Positions 1-7,089 of a stretch of 8,671 bases of DNA are shown here, piece by piece; the stretch's first letter is position 1; every line of letters begins with the position of its first letter. The notes below the pieces were generated by a model. That model worked only from the letters and a program-made list of their open reading frames with translations, did no database searches and was not told the DNA's origin. A program made the translations under genes and the position numbers. The stretch comes from Chloroflexota bacterium (lineage in GTDB: Bacteria; Chloroflexota; Anaerolineae; Promineifilales; Promineifilaceae), in the NCBI GenBank assembly GCA_024278255.1, contig JAJRTP010000710.1:1-8671 (forward strand). The letters are read 5' to 3'.

Positions 1-1164
1 ACCATTCCCCTGCTGCTTTATTGGCAAGTACAGCAAGCGCCGGGGCAGGATTACACCCCCTTTGTCCATCTGGAGGATGAATGGGGCCATCGCTGGGGAC
101 AGGTGGAAACGTTTGCTTACCCCGGTTCCCAATGGGAGTGGGGCGATTTGATTGTGCAGCGAGTGGAGGTACCTGTGCCGCCGGGAACGCCGCCAGGGGC
201 CTACCGGCTGCGCGCCGGCGTCTTTTTGTCGGATACGGGGGAACGGCTGCCGCGGTTGGATGAAGACGGCCGTTACGCCGGCGACTCTTATGTGATGGAA
301 CCAGTTGGCGTGGAGGCCGCTCCACCACCCCGCCCCTTGCCCCAACCGCCCTTTCCCCTGGCAATGCAAATTCAGCCCGGTTTGCGCCTGCTGGGGTATG
401 AACGCGGCCCGTTGCAACGGGAAACAGGCGAATTGCTCGATCTGGCCTTGTGGTGGTCGGCCACAGAATCGCTGCCGGAAACTGTCAGCCGTTTTGAACT
501 GTACCGGCCCGACAAAACCGGCCGCATTTTAGACAACACCCAGCCCGTTCACGACACCTTCCCCTTTACCGGCTGGGAAACCCCGGCTTTCCTCATAGAC
601 CGGCAATCGCTGCCCATACCGGATGATATGCCGCCGGGCGATTACCGCATTTTACTGCGCATGATGAACGGCATTGGCGACACACTGGCGACGGCCGATC
701 TCGGCCCGCTCACCGTCGAGGCTACCGAACGTCTCTTCACGCCGCCGGACAGCCAATACCCCATGGATGCCACATTTGGCGAGGAAATCAAGCTGATTGG
801 CTACACTCTGGAACCGGCTGATGCCCCCGCCACATACACGCTGACGTTGGTCTGGCAAGCCTTAACACAGCCCAGCGCTGATTACACCGTATTTGTCCAT
901 CTGCTGCAACCGGATGGGAGCTGCGACCCCTGTGTCTGGCAACAGGACGTGATGCCGCAGCAAGGCCAGTACCCCACGTCTCGCTGGCGCAAGGACGAGG
1001 TAGTGGTAGATGAATACCAGATTGTCCTGCCGAAAGGGACACCGCCGGGTGAATATCCGCTGGAGGTGGGCTTCTATATTTCCGAAACGGGACAGCGGCT
1101 GCGGGTGGTTGTGTCTGGTTTGCCGGATGGGGATGTGGTGGGGTTACGGCCGTTAATCAAGTAG
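1..1164 (+). CDS. C-terminal part of a large protein with three beta-rich repeats (5' end outside window)
   Basis: The frame is open from base 1 with no stop upstream, so the gene enters from the left; an internal GTG at 103 is not a likely start because homologous sequence already precedes it. Counting codons from base 1, three related units are visible. Each has a PPG-x-Y motif (codons 64-68, 211-215, 348-352), and units 1 and 3 also share DYT-x-FVHL (codons 17-24 and 294-301) and a closing G-(V/F)-(F/Y)-x-S-(D/E)-TG-(E/Q)-RL. From memory, such beta-sandwich units occur at the C-termini of Chloroflexota membrane proteins, including family-39-like glycosyltransferases; that assignment is inference, since no membrane segment or catalytic domain lies in the window. 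No transmembrane helix or sorting signal is seen at the C-terminus, which ends in LRPLIK. It converges on pheA with a 13-nt gap and no clear terminator. Function unknown. Confidence 0.7.
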   Translation, partial: TIPLLLYWQVQQAPGQDYTPFVHLEDEWGHRWGQVETFAYPGSQWEWGDLIVQRVEVPVPPGTPPGAYRLRAGVFLSDTGERLPRLDEDGRYAGDSYVMEPVGVEAAPPPRPLPQPPFPLAMQIQPGLRLLGYERGPLQRETGELLDLALWWSATESLPETVSRFELYRPDKTGRILDNTQPVHDTFPFTGWETPAFLIDRQSLPIPDDMPPGDYRILLRMMNGIGDTLATADLGPLTVEATERLFTPPDSQYPMDATFGEEIKLIGYTLEPADAPATYTLTLVWQALTQPSADYTVFVHLLQPDGSCDPCVWQQDVMPQQGQYPTSRWRKDEVVVDEYQIVLPKGTPPGEYPLEVGFYISETGQRLRVVVSGLPDGDVVGLRPLIK

Positions 1165-1177
1165 TGTTAGTAGTGCC

Positions 1178-2017
1178 TCACTTTCGCGGAATCTTCGCCA
1201 TCGGATACGATCCCAATACTTGCAAAAAGGAGGACAATTTTAGGATGCCCAGCAGTGCTTCCTGCACTTGGGGATCGTCTTCATGCCCCTCAAAATCCAC
1301 AAAAAAGCGGTAATGCCAGGGACGGGTGCGCCGGGGGCGGGACTCAATCTTGGTCAGGTTAATGTCGCGGTTGGCCAGTTCGCTCAAAACAGCGTGCAGC
1401 GCGCCGGGCACGTGCCGCGTGGTAAAGATGATGGATGTTTTCGTGGGGTCCTGCCGCGGCGGGTCAACCCGGCCGATCACGAAAAAGCGGGTAAAGTTAA
1501 AATCCAAATCCTCGATATGGTTGACCAGTATTTCCAGATTGTACGTTTCCGCAGCCAGGAGACTGGCAATAGCGGCCGTACCCGGTTCCGGGTTCAGGGC
1601 CAAATCGCGGGCTGCCCCGGCCGTATCGTAATAATCAATCGGCTCTAATCCCAGGCGCAGCAGGCTTTGTTCGCACTGGGCCAACGCCTGGGGATGGGAA
1701 CGGACGCGCTCGATTTCTTTCAGGGTTGTCCCCGCCGAAGCCATCAAATAATGCTCGATGCGGATAATTACTTCTGCCTGAACGCGCAAATCGTGGTCAA
1801 TGAGTAAGTCGTAGGCGGGGGCAATCATGCCGGCCAGGGAATTTTCTACCGGCAGCATGCCGTGCGTGGCATCTCCATGATGGATCGCTTCAAAAATTTC
1901 GGTGAAGGTGCGACACGGCCGTGACGCCGTCGCCGGCCCGAAATGTTCATGCACCGCCTGCTCCGAATAAGCCCCCGGTTCCCCCTGAAAAGCTACAATA
2001 ATTGGTTTTTGAGACAT
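1178..2017 (-). CDS. pheA: Prephenate dehydratase (monofunctional, with ACT domain)
   Basis: Converts prephenate to phenylpyruvate, the committed step of phenylalanine synthesis, in the cytoplasm (EC 4.2.1.51). The 279-aa product matches the usual length of stand-alone enzymes. The catalytic periplasmic-binding-like domain has FQGEPGAYSE (residues 10-19), LPVENSLAG (55-63), SHPQAL (107-112) and the TRF motif (176-178), whose threonine is catalytic in the family. A C-terminal ACT domain (about 190-275) has PGAL (204-207) and ESRP (225-228), the phenylalanine-binding motifs, so feedback inhibition by phenylalanine is expected. I chose the ATG at 2017 because AAGGA lies 7 nt upstream and a TATAAT box at 2048-2053 puts transcription start near 2041; the longer frame to 2068 would begin upstream of that promoter. 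It is divergent from the acyl-CoA ligase. No chorismate mutase domain is present. Confidence 0.96.
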   Translation of the reverse strand: MSQKPIIVAFQGEPGAYSEQAVHEHFGPATASRPCRTFTEIFEAIHHGDATHGMLPVENSLAGMIAPAYDLLIDHDLRVQAEVIIRIEHYLMASAGTTLKEIERVRSHPQALAQCEQSLLRLGLEPIDYYDTAGAARDLALNPEPGTAAIASLLAAETYNLEILVNHIEDLDFNFTRFFVIGRVDPPRQDPTKTSIIFTTRHVPGALHAVLSELANRDINLTKIESRPRRTRPWHYRFFVDFEGHEDDPQVQEALLGILKLSSFLQVLGSYPMAKIPRK

Positions 2018-2047
2018 AAACCTTTCCTTTTCTCCAAGAATGCACCC

Positions 2048-2053
2048 ATTATA
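2048..2053 (-). promoter_or_regulatory. -10 box of the pheA promoter
   Basis: On the minus strand this reads TATAAT, a perfect sigma-70-type -10 hexamer, 30 nt upstream of the pheA ATG. No good -35 is seen at 16-18 nt spacing, so the match rests on the -10 alone. A start near 2041 would give a leader of about 24 nt. No leader peptide rich in Phe codons or attenuator fits in such a leader. Confidence 0.55.
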
Positions 2054-2151
2054 CCGGAAATATCCCAAAAATATGGCACAAATCAGCCCAATCCGCTACT
2101 ATATTAACGTGTCCCTGGTAACTTAAATATCCGCGTAAACCATTAACAGAG

Positions 2152-2160
2152 AGGAAGGAG
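2152..2160 (+). promoter_or_regulatory. Strong ribosome binding site of the acyl-CoA ligase
   Basis: AGGAAGGAG sits 6 nt before the ATG at 2167. It is the best Shine-Dalgarno sequence in the window and fixes the start of the ligase gene; most minus-strand genes here have weaker sites. Confidence 0.85.
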
Positions 2161-2166
2161 CAAACC

Positions 2167-3867
2167 ATGACATCTTATGCAGAAAAACCCTGGTTACAGC
2201 AATACGATGATTACGTCCCCCACACCATAGATATTCCCCAACACACCCTGCAACACTTTCTCGAAGAATCCGCCCAAAAATACACTGACAATATTGCCAT
2301 GGTATTTCAGGGGAAAAAGTTCACCTATCGTCAACTCAATGAATTGGCAGATAACCTGGCGGCCGCCTTGATAGCCGATGGTTTCAAAAAGGGAGATCGG
2401 GCTGTTATTTACATGCCCAATTCACCCCAATTTGTCATCAGCTACTTTGGCATCCTCAAAGCCGGCGGCATCGTCATCGCCACCAATCCCCTCTACACCA
2501 AGCGGGAACTGGATCACCAACTGCACGATTGCGGCGCAGAGACCGTCATTGTGATGAGCATGTATTACAATTTACTCAAGGAAGTGCAAGCGACCGGCAA
2601 CACAAACGTCAAGCGCATCATCGTCGCCAATGTCAAAGATTATCTACCCTTTATCAAGAAAATTCTCTTCACCCTGTTCAAGGAAAAGAAAGACGGACAT
2701 AAAGTTACTTTGCAAAATGGCGACCGCAAATTTACTGATTTCATTAAAATGGGTGAGAAAGCACCTAAACCCAATGTAGAAGTAACCCCGGACGACATGG
2801 CCTTGCTGCAATACACCGGCGGCACAACCGGCCTTTCCAAAGGGGCCATTGCCCTGCACCGCAATCTGGTAGCCAATACCTATATGCTACAATCCTGGAT
2901 TGAGTGGGATTACGGCAAAGAAGTTATATTGGGAGCTATTCCCTTCTTCCATTCCTATGGCATGGTGACAGCTTTGATATTTGCTTCCTCCATTGCCGGG
3001 AAATTGATTGTCGTTCCTGACCCGCGCAACCAGAAGGATGTGCTGGGCAGCATCAGCAAATATAAAGTGGGTATCTTCCCCGGCGTCCCGGCCATGTACG
3101 TAGCCATCAACAACAACCCGGATGTGATTGCCGGCAAATACAACATTCGCTCCATCAAAGCCTGTATCTCCGGTTCGGCTCCCCTGCTGGTGGAAACCAA
3201 GCGCCGTTTTGAAGAGTTAACGGGCGGTAAACTGGTGGAAGGGTATGGCCTGACAGAAGCGCACGTCGCCACACACGCCAATCCGGTTATGGGCAAAAAC
3301 CAGCCTGGCTCCATTGGTCTGCCGCTGCCCGATGTGGAAGTAAAGATTGTGGACCCCGTGGAAACGGACAAGGAACTGCCGGTCAATGAGGCGGGCGAAA
3401 TGGTCATCAAAGCGCCCAACATCATGGCTGGTTACTGGAATATGCCCCAGGAAACGGAAAATACGCTGGTGGACGGCTGGCTGTTTACCGGCGATATCGC
3501 CCGTATGGATGAAGATGGCTATTTCTACATTGAAGACCGGAAGAAGGATTTGATCATTGCCGGCGGCTACAATATTTACCCGCGTGAGGTGGAAGAGGTG
3601 CTGATGACGAATCCGGCCGTGCAGGAAGTGGCTGTAGCCGGCGTTCCCCATGGCGCTCGCGGCGAGACTGTGGTGGCCTGGATTGTGAAGCAGCCGGGTG
3701 ATGCGACAACGGAGCAGGAGATCATTGACTGGAGTAAAGGGGAATTAGCCAAATATAAATATCCGCGTATTGTGATTTTTGTGGATGAGCTGCCCAAGAC
3801 GACGGTGGGTAAGGTGTTAAAGCGGGATTTGGTAAAAGAATATAAGGAAGCACACCCAGCGGAATAA
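2167..3867 (+). CDS. Long-chain fatty-acid-CoA ligase (FadD/LcfA-type AMP-forming synthetase)
   Basis: Activates a fatty acid to acyl-adenylate and then to acyl-CoA with ATP and CoA, feeding beta-oxidation or lipid synthesis; probably cytoplasmic or peripheral to the membrane. The 566-aa length is normal for the family. Motifs of the ANL superfamily appear in order: the phosphate-binding loop YTGGTTGLSKG (216-226), GYGLTEA (359-365) for adenine and catalytic Glu, LFTGD (439-443) with the ribose-binding Asp, DRKKD (457-461) in the hinge and GGYNIYP just after it, and the C-terminal catalytic lysine in TTVGKVLKRD (K549). No signal peptide or membrane segment is evident. Start: ATG preceded by AGGAAGGAG. 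It appears monocistronic: a terminator follows 30 nt after the stop. Chain-length preference cannot be read from sequence alone. It holds only two of the 26 CGGCCG sites in the window, fewer per base than most neighbours. Confidence 0.95.
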   Translation: MTSYAEKPWLQQYDDYVPHTIDIPQHTLQHFLEESAQKYTDNIAMVFQGKKFTYRQLNELADNLAAALIADGFKKGDRAVIYMPNSPQFVISYFGILKAGGIVIATNPLYTKRELDHQLHDCGAETVIVMSMYYNLLKEVQATGNTNVKRIIVANVKDYLPFIKKILFTLFKEKKDGHKVTLQNGDRKFTDFIKMGEKAPKPNVEVTPDDMALLQYTGGTTGLSKGAIALHRNLVANTYMLQSWIEWDYGKEVILGAIPFFHSYGMVTALIFASSIAGKLIVVPDPRNQKDVLGSISKYKVGIFPGVPAMYVAINNNPDVIAGKYNIRSIKACISGSAPLLVETKRRFEELTGGKLVEGYGLTEAHVATHANPVMGKNQPGSIGLPLPDVEVKIVDPVETDKELPVNEAGEMVIKAPNIMAGYWNMPQETENTLVDGWLFTGDIARMDEDGYFYIEDRKKDLIIAGGYNIYPREVEEVLMTNPAVQEVAVAGVPHGARGETVVAWIVKQPGDATTEQEIIDWSKGELAKYKYPRIVIFVDELPKTTVGKVLKRDLVKEYKEAHPAE

Positions 3868-3897
3868 GAGGATTAACGCCTTGAGATGATATAAGCG

Positions 3898-3929
3898 GAG
3901 CGTCGGCATTTTGTTGGCGCTCTGTTTTT
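3898..3929 (+). terminator. Intrinsic terminator of the acyl-CoA ligase gene
   Basis: A 10-bp stem (3898-3907 with 3913-3922, including three G-U pairs in RNA) closes a 5-nt loop and is followed by TGTTTTT. The T run is only on the plus-strand side, so it serves the ligase. Its T run overlaps the stop codon of the convergent HNH gene (3928-3930). Confidence 0.8.
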
Positions 3930-4332
3930 ATGGATAAAGTCCAGCCTGTGCCAATAATTCTCGAACTTGAATCCGGTCTGGCCGATTAAGTTGTAGGACG
4001 AGAATGGTTACACGCGCTACGGCCGTATGCGGCACAATCCATCCAGCATCAATGGAAAAATGCTCCTCCCAAATATCTCGACGCGGATTGAATAAAGGAA
4101 TCAACTGCCCCGTCTCGCTGTCAAATGCGCCCACTTCGCTGCCTTTGTAACGGTTGCAGTGGAAGCAAGCCCAGGCGAGATTGCCATCTAAATCTTTACC
4201 GCCATGTTTTATCGGTATAATGTGATCCGGCTCGTGCCTTTTAGCGCTGTGTTCCTGGTGTAGCAAGCAATACTCACAATGATAATTAGCTCTCCTCGCA
4301 ATCAATTCCCTTTGAGCTTTTGAGACAGCCAT
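3928..4332 (-). CDS. HNH endonuclease with two CxxC zinc knuckles
   Basis: A 134-aa protein with a complete HNH fold. CEYC (residues 19-22) and CFHC (56-59) form the structural zinc site. HEPDHIIP holds the D-H pair whose His is the general base. NLAWACFHCNRYKG supplies the Asn and the final N/H position of the motif. After the domain comes LFNPRRDIWEEHF, a conserved tail of a widespread HNH subfamily (recalled, not searched). It should be a metal-dependent DNA nicking or cutting enzyme, but the target is unknown. The ATG at 4332 starts 9 nt after the stop of the preceding minus-strand gene and lacks a recognisable Shine-Dalgarno, so translation is probably coupled to that gene. No methyltransferase, integrase or phage gene lies beside it, so a restriction, intron-homing or packaging role is not supported by context. 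Confidence 0.88.
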   Translation of the reverse strand: MAVSKAQRELIARRANYHCEYCLLHQEHSAKRHEPDHIIPIKHGGKDLDGNLAWACFHCNRYKGSEVGAFDSETGQLIPLFNPRRDIWEEHFSIDAGWIVPHTAVARVTILVLQLNRPDRIQVRELLAQAGLYP

Positions 4333-4341
4333 GGAGTATCG

Positions 4342-4686
4342 TTATTCGCTTGTTTCCAGCAGGGCTTTGGCTTTGAGAAGTTGTAGCTGTTCTTCCAGGC
4401 GACACAATCTGTCCAATTCAACAGATTCAGCTTGACTTAACTGATCCGCCCGATTTTTTTGTAGGAGTTCGCTGATACGGGCTTCAACTTCATCCGAAAA
4501 ACGAAAAGCGACGATCTGTTGTGACGAGGGGGCTTGGGTTAGCAGTTCTATTGTCTCCATATACGCTTTTGTGGAAACGGGCGCCAGACGACTAACCCCC
4601 ATTTCCAACACAAGCGGCAATTGATCGCCTATCTGATTGATGGTTGGTACTAAGTGTTCAGGAATATCCAACGTGATTGTCGTCAT
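4342..4686 (-). CDS. Small protein of unknown function paired with the HNH endonuclease
   Basis: A 114-aa soluble, largely helical and Glu/Leu-rich protein. It begins MTTITLDIPEHL, a short beta strand like that of many small DNA-binding or antitoxin-like proteins, and ends in a Leu-rich heptad-like stretch (about residues 85-110), possibly a coiled coil. From memory, proteins with the pattern FRxS-x-RI-x-LLxKNR-x-LSxxE-x-ELDRxxxLEE recur just upstream of HNH genes in cyanobacteria and Chloroflexota; this is established only in my recollection. An antitoxin, inhibitor or targeting role is inference. I chose the ATG at 4686 rather than the longer frame to 4743 because a TATAAT box at 4717-4722 would put transcription start near 4710. 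The Shine-Dalgarno is weak (GGGGTG, 8 nt away). Confidence 0.75.
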   Translation of the reverse strand: MTTITLDIPEHLVPTINQIGDQLPLVLEMGVSRLAPVSTKAYMETIELLTQAPSSQQIVAFRFSDEVEARISELLQKNRADQLSQAESVELDRLCRLEEQLQLLKAKALLETSE

Positions 4687-4716
4687 CAAATTACACCCCG
4701 TATGCGTTCTGAACTC

Positions 4717-4725
4717 ATTATAGCA
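4717..4725 (-). promoter_or_regulatory. Extended -10 promoter of the HNH module
   Basis: The minus strand reads TGCTATAAT: a perfect TATAAT with the TGn extension. The only -35-like element is TTGCAG at a short 15-nt spacing, consistent with an extended -10 promoter that depends little on -35 contact. It lies in the 89-nt gap after the helicase and gives a leader of about 23 nt, so the two-gene HNH module can be transcribed apart from the upstream genes. Confidence 0.65.
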
Positions 4726-4775
4726 TAGCGCAATAAACTGCAAGCGGTTGAAGTCTGGCAGCTCGTATCAACCCA

Positions 4776-5774
4776 CTAACCACCGCCAACGGCCGTCCCC
4801 AAAGCTCGCCACAAAGGGCCATCCTGACGCACGCCCCGCCTGTCCAGATCGCTGGAAGCCAGAACGACGCCGCCGGAACAGCGGGCAGTGAGGCCGCGAA
4901 TGATGTGGCTGAGTAGCCGGTTACGGATTAAACCGTCATCAGCAATGGTCCACGGCCGTTCCCCGTCATAACTCTGCGCCAGAACAAAAGCGTTGCTCAA
5001 TGGTTGATTGGGAATGTCCCACCAGCCGGTAGCGGCCGTTTCCAGCCATACCTGCACCTGCGCCGGTTCCCCCGCCAGCAAATAGCCGTAAATCGTGGAA
5101 ATCATAATCCCGTCCGGGTCCGGCGGTTCGCCCAAATCGGGCGGATTGGCCGTGACCAAGCCCTGGTTAATGCCGTCAATGAAAGTGCGGCCAACGGCAG
5201 CTGGCGTCTCTAACCCAATCGCGGCAGCCGACTGGCGCAGGCGGACAGCTTGCTGCATCAACCAGTCACATACGGCCGCGCCCGCCGTGTCCGGCTCCGG
5301 GTGGAAGCGGTATTGGGAAAGCAACTGGAATAAATCATACAGAAATTGCTCGATGGGGGCGTTGGCGTCACACTCTGCCAGCCACAGGCGCAGTTCCTCA
5401 GCCAGCCCGGCCATATCTGCGCCCACCCGCTCCCGGATGCGATCCGGCATACTGTCCAGAGGCAGCAGTTCCGGCGTTTCCGGGCGGTAAAGCCATTCTG
5501 TGATCAGTTCGGCGCGGGCCGGATCGAGTCCGGCAATGCTCAGGGTCAGCGCCTCGGCCGTGTCGTAGTCGGTAGGATGCCAGTCCCAATCGGGATGGGC
5601 CAGGGCCAGCCAGGTGAGCCAGGCCCGGATGCGCGGTTCGTCGCGGGGACTGGAGCGGCGGCGCAGGAAGTAGTAGGGTAAACCCATTTCCTGGAACGCC
5701 TGGGTGAGCATGTAGCGCAGTGCCCCGTCCAGGTAGGGGGCGATGATGGCGATGCCACCAGGGTCGATTTGTTG
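4776..5774 (-). pseudogene. C-terminal half of the interrupted UvrD-like helicase, in frame after a TAA
   Basis: This stretch is in the same frame as the helicase part upstream and follows its TAA directly (joined-protein residues 356-687). It opens with PGGIAIIAPYLDGALR, typical of the strand and helix that begin the second RecA-like domain (2A) of UvrD/RecB-type proteins, then GLPYYFLRRRSSPRDEPRIRAW, an AHPDW stretch and AGLDPARAEL, and later ISTIYGYLLAGE (580-591) where motif V would lie. The classical KGLE and VALTRA signatures of motifs V and VI are not seen, so the family is divergent. The first ATG (5711) lies within the domain, 22 codons in, and has no Shine-Dalgarno, so independent translation is doubtful. 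No nuclease motif is recognised. The stop at 4776 is followed by an 89-nt gap with the next promoter. Confidence 0.75.
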
Positions 5775-5777
5775 TTA
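5775..5777 (-). other. In-frame TAA nonsense codon inside the helicase gene
   Basis: The minus strand reads AAC TAA CAA CAA ATC GAC CCT. Upstream and downstream halves are in the same frame (4776 and 5775 differ by 999 nt) and both match one protein family. One C-to-T change would turn a third CAA (Gln) into this TAA. The stop falls in the linker before the second RecA-like domain. Confidence 0.85.
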
Positions 5778-6839
5778 GTTGACAAGATCGACCAGGAAGT
5801 CCGTTAATTCCCACACCATTTCCCGCCGGTAACGGCCGCCGACCACACCCCAAATGGCATCTCCGGCTTCGGCCGTAGGCAGATTGGTATGTTCCAGATG
5901 ATTTTGCACCAGATTTGCCAGGTGAATAAGCGGCGTATTGGTGACAAATGATGCCTCAAAGCGAAAAACGCGGCGGCAAAGGGTGGCGAAGCGCATTCCC
6001 CCGTCGGGATCAGCCGCCAGAAACCGTTTGTACCCGCCGCCAATGTCGTAGACGACGGCCGTACTGACAATCTCATCCATCAACGCGGCCACAAAATTTT
6101 GCCCGGCGGGAGTCTGCTCCTCCACGTTGTCCACAATCAGGTGGCGGAACCGCTCGCTGAAGTAGCGGTGAAATTCGGGGTGATGGACAAGCTGGGTGTC
6201 AAACACCTCCACCGCCAGAGATAAATCCAGCAGGCTTTGTTCCAGGCAGGTTTGGCGGAATTGGCGGGCAGCTTCGGCCGCTTCTTCCAGATGAATCAGC
6301 CGCTCCGGTTCGCCCGTCCAGGTTGTTTTCTGGCGCAGGATGGCTTCGTCCAGCGTCAGGCTGTTGAGAGCGGCCCGGTTGAGTGTGTCCAGCAGTTGGC
6401 TGACGATTTGCTGGGGACGCAGGCGCAAATCGGCAAAGGCTCCGGCGTTAAGCATGGGGGTGATGATGTGCCACATGAGCAGTTGGGCCAGGTCGTAGGT
6501 GAGGAAGGTGGGGGGCTGGTACGGCCGTACAAATCCCGCTGGCCGGGCCACCAAAGGCCAGAATAAATCCACCATCTCCATGGCCATCTTGTTGTAGGTG
6601 GTCACGGTCAGGTCGCCGTAGGGGCCAAGTTCGGATTGTTGCACGGCCGTGAGGAATCCCTGCGCCCTGTCCGGCTCCGCCACGATGGTGAGGATGGTGT
6701 AGGCCGGTTCGCCCTGGGCTAATAAATGGAGGAGGCGGTGGTGTACGGCCGTTGTCTTCCCCGTCCCGGCCATCCCCAGCAAAAAGCTGGTCCCCTCCAC
6801 CGTCATCGCTTCCATTTGTAAAGCGGTTAGTTCAAGCAC
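5775..6839 (-). CDS. N-terminal half of a divergent UvrD/Rep-like superfamily 1 helicase, truncated by a stop
   Basis: A 354-aa product covering the first ATPase domain. It has a Q-motif-like LTALQ with Q8, Walker A GMAGTGKTT (22-30), a motif Ia-like region with VTTYNKMA (79-86), Walker B LIVDNVEE (234-241) and a motif III-like GGGYKRF (267-273). Normal UvrD enzymes have DExQD at motif II; here it is D-N-V-E-E, with an acidic pair displaced by one residue. As it stands the protein lacks the second RecA-like domain and should not be an active translocase. The start is GTG at 6839: an in-frame TAA lies 6 nt upstream, AGG is 11-13 nt away, and later ATGs would cut off the Q motif. It follows the 69-aa gene by 27 nt, suggesting co-transcription. 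Readthrough of the TAA would give a 687-residue protein. Confidence 0.78.
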   Translation of the reverse strand: MLELTALQMEAMTVEGTSFLLGMAGTGKTTAVHHRLLHLLAQGEPAYTILTIVAEPDRAQGFLTAVQQSELGPYGDLTVTTYNKMAMEMVDLFWPLVARPAGFVRPYQPPTFLTYDLAQLLMWHIITPMLNAGAFADLRLRPQQIVSQLLDTLNRAALNSLTLDEAILRQKTTWTGEPERLIHLEEAAEAARQFRQTCLEQSLLDLSLAVEVFDTQLVHHPEFHRYFSERFRHLIVDNVEEQTPAGQNFVAALMDEIVSTAVVYDIGGGYKRFLAADPDGGMRFATLCRRVFRFEASFVTNTPLIHLANLVQNHLEHTNLPTAEAGDAIWGVVGGRYRREMVWELTDFLVDLVN

Positions 6840-6866
6840 AATTCTTTACCTGCCGCGGCAATCGTA

Positions 6867-7076
6867 TTAGTCTGATAACCATTCATCACCGTTTTCGCGC
6901 ATCCAGTCCCGCACACGGCGTTGCATTATGCGCAGGAATTCTTCCTCTTCCGGGTCAAGCCCGTCAGCATAGGCGGCATTGACGGCTGCCAACAACGTTT
7001 GAGCATCGCGCTTCAACGTTTCTTCTGAAACAGGAGCGCCAGTATCATTATTAAATACCTCATCATTTTGTGCCAT
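6867..7076 (-). CDS. Small acidic hypothetical protein (69 aa)
   Basis: Not recognised. The product is strongly acidic and probably helical, with a run of Glu (EEEEFLR, residues 43-49) followed by a mixed-charge stretch RRVRDWMRENGDEW (53-66). No membrane segment, cysteine or metal motif is present. The ATG at 7076 is preceded 4 nt away by AGGGTG, a fair ribosome binding site that also overlaps what I infer to be the ancestral stop codon of the Nudix gene. It lies 27 nt before the helicase start, so it is probably co-transcribed with it and may be an accessory protein; that is context only. Confidence 0.6.
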   Translation of the reverse strand: MAQNDEVFNNDTGAPVSEETLKRDAQTLLAAVNAAYADGLDPEEEEFLRIMQRRVRDWMRENGDEWLSD

Positions 7077-7089
7077 GTGTCACCCTAAA

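Noticed and set aside
2018..2068. N-terminal extension of pheA starting at 2068
   Set aside because: It lies upstream of the TATAAT box at 2048-2053 and does not resemble the family; the ATG at 2017 has a ribosome site and begins at the conserved N-terminus.
2100..2105. TATATT as the -10 box of the acyl-CoA ligase
   Set aside because: Plausible position, about 60 nt before the start codon, but no matching -35 at 16-18 nt; kept out as unsupported.
4687..4743. Longer start at 4743 for the HNH partner gene
   Set aside because: The extended -10 promoter at 4717-4725 lies inside this extension, so the transcript begins after it.
5398..5853. A second 151-aa minus-strand frame over the helicase interruption
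   Set aside because: Its sequence is Pro/Arg/Gly-rich out-of-frame translation with no family pattern; the frame linking the two helicase halves explains the region.
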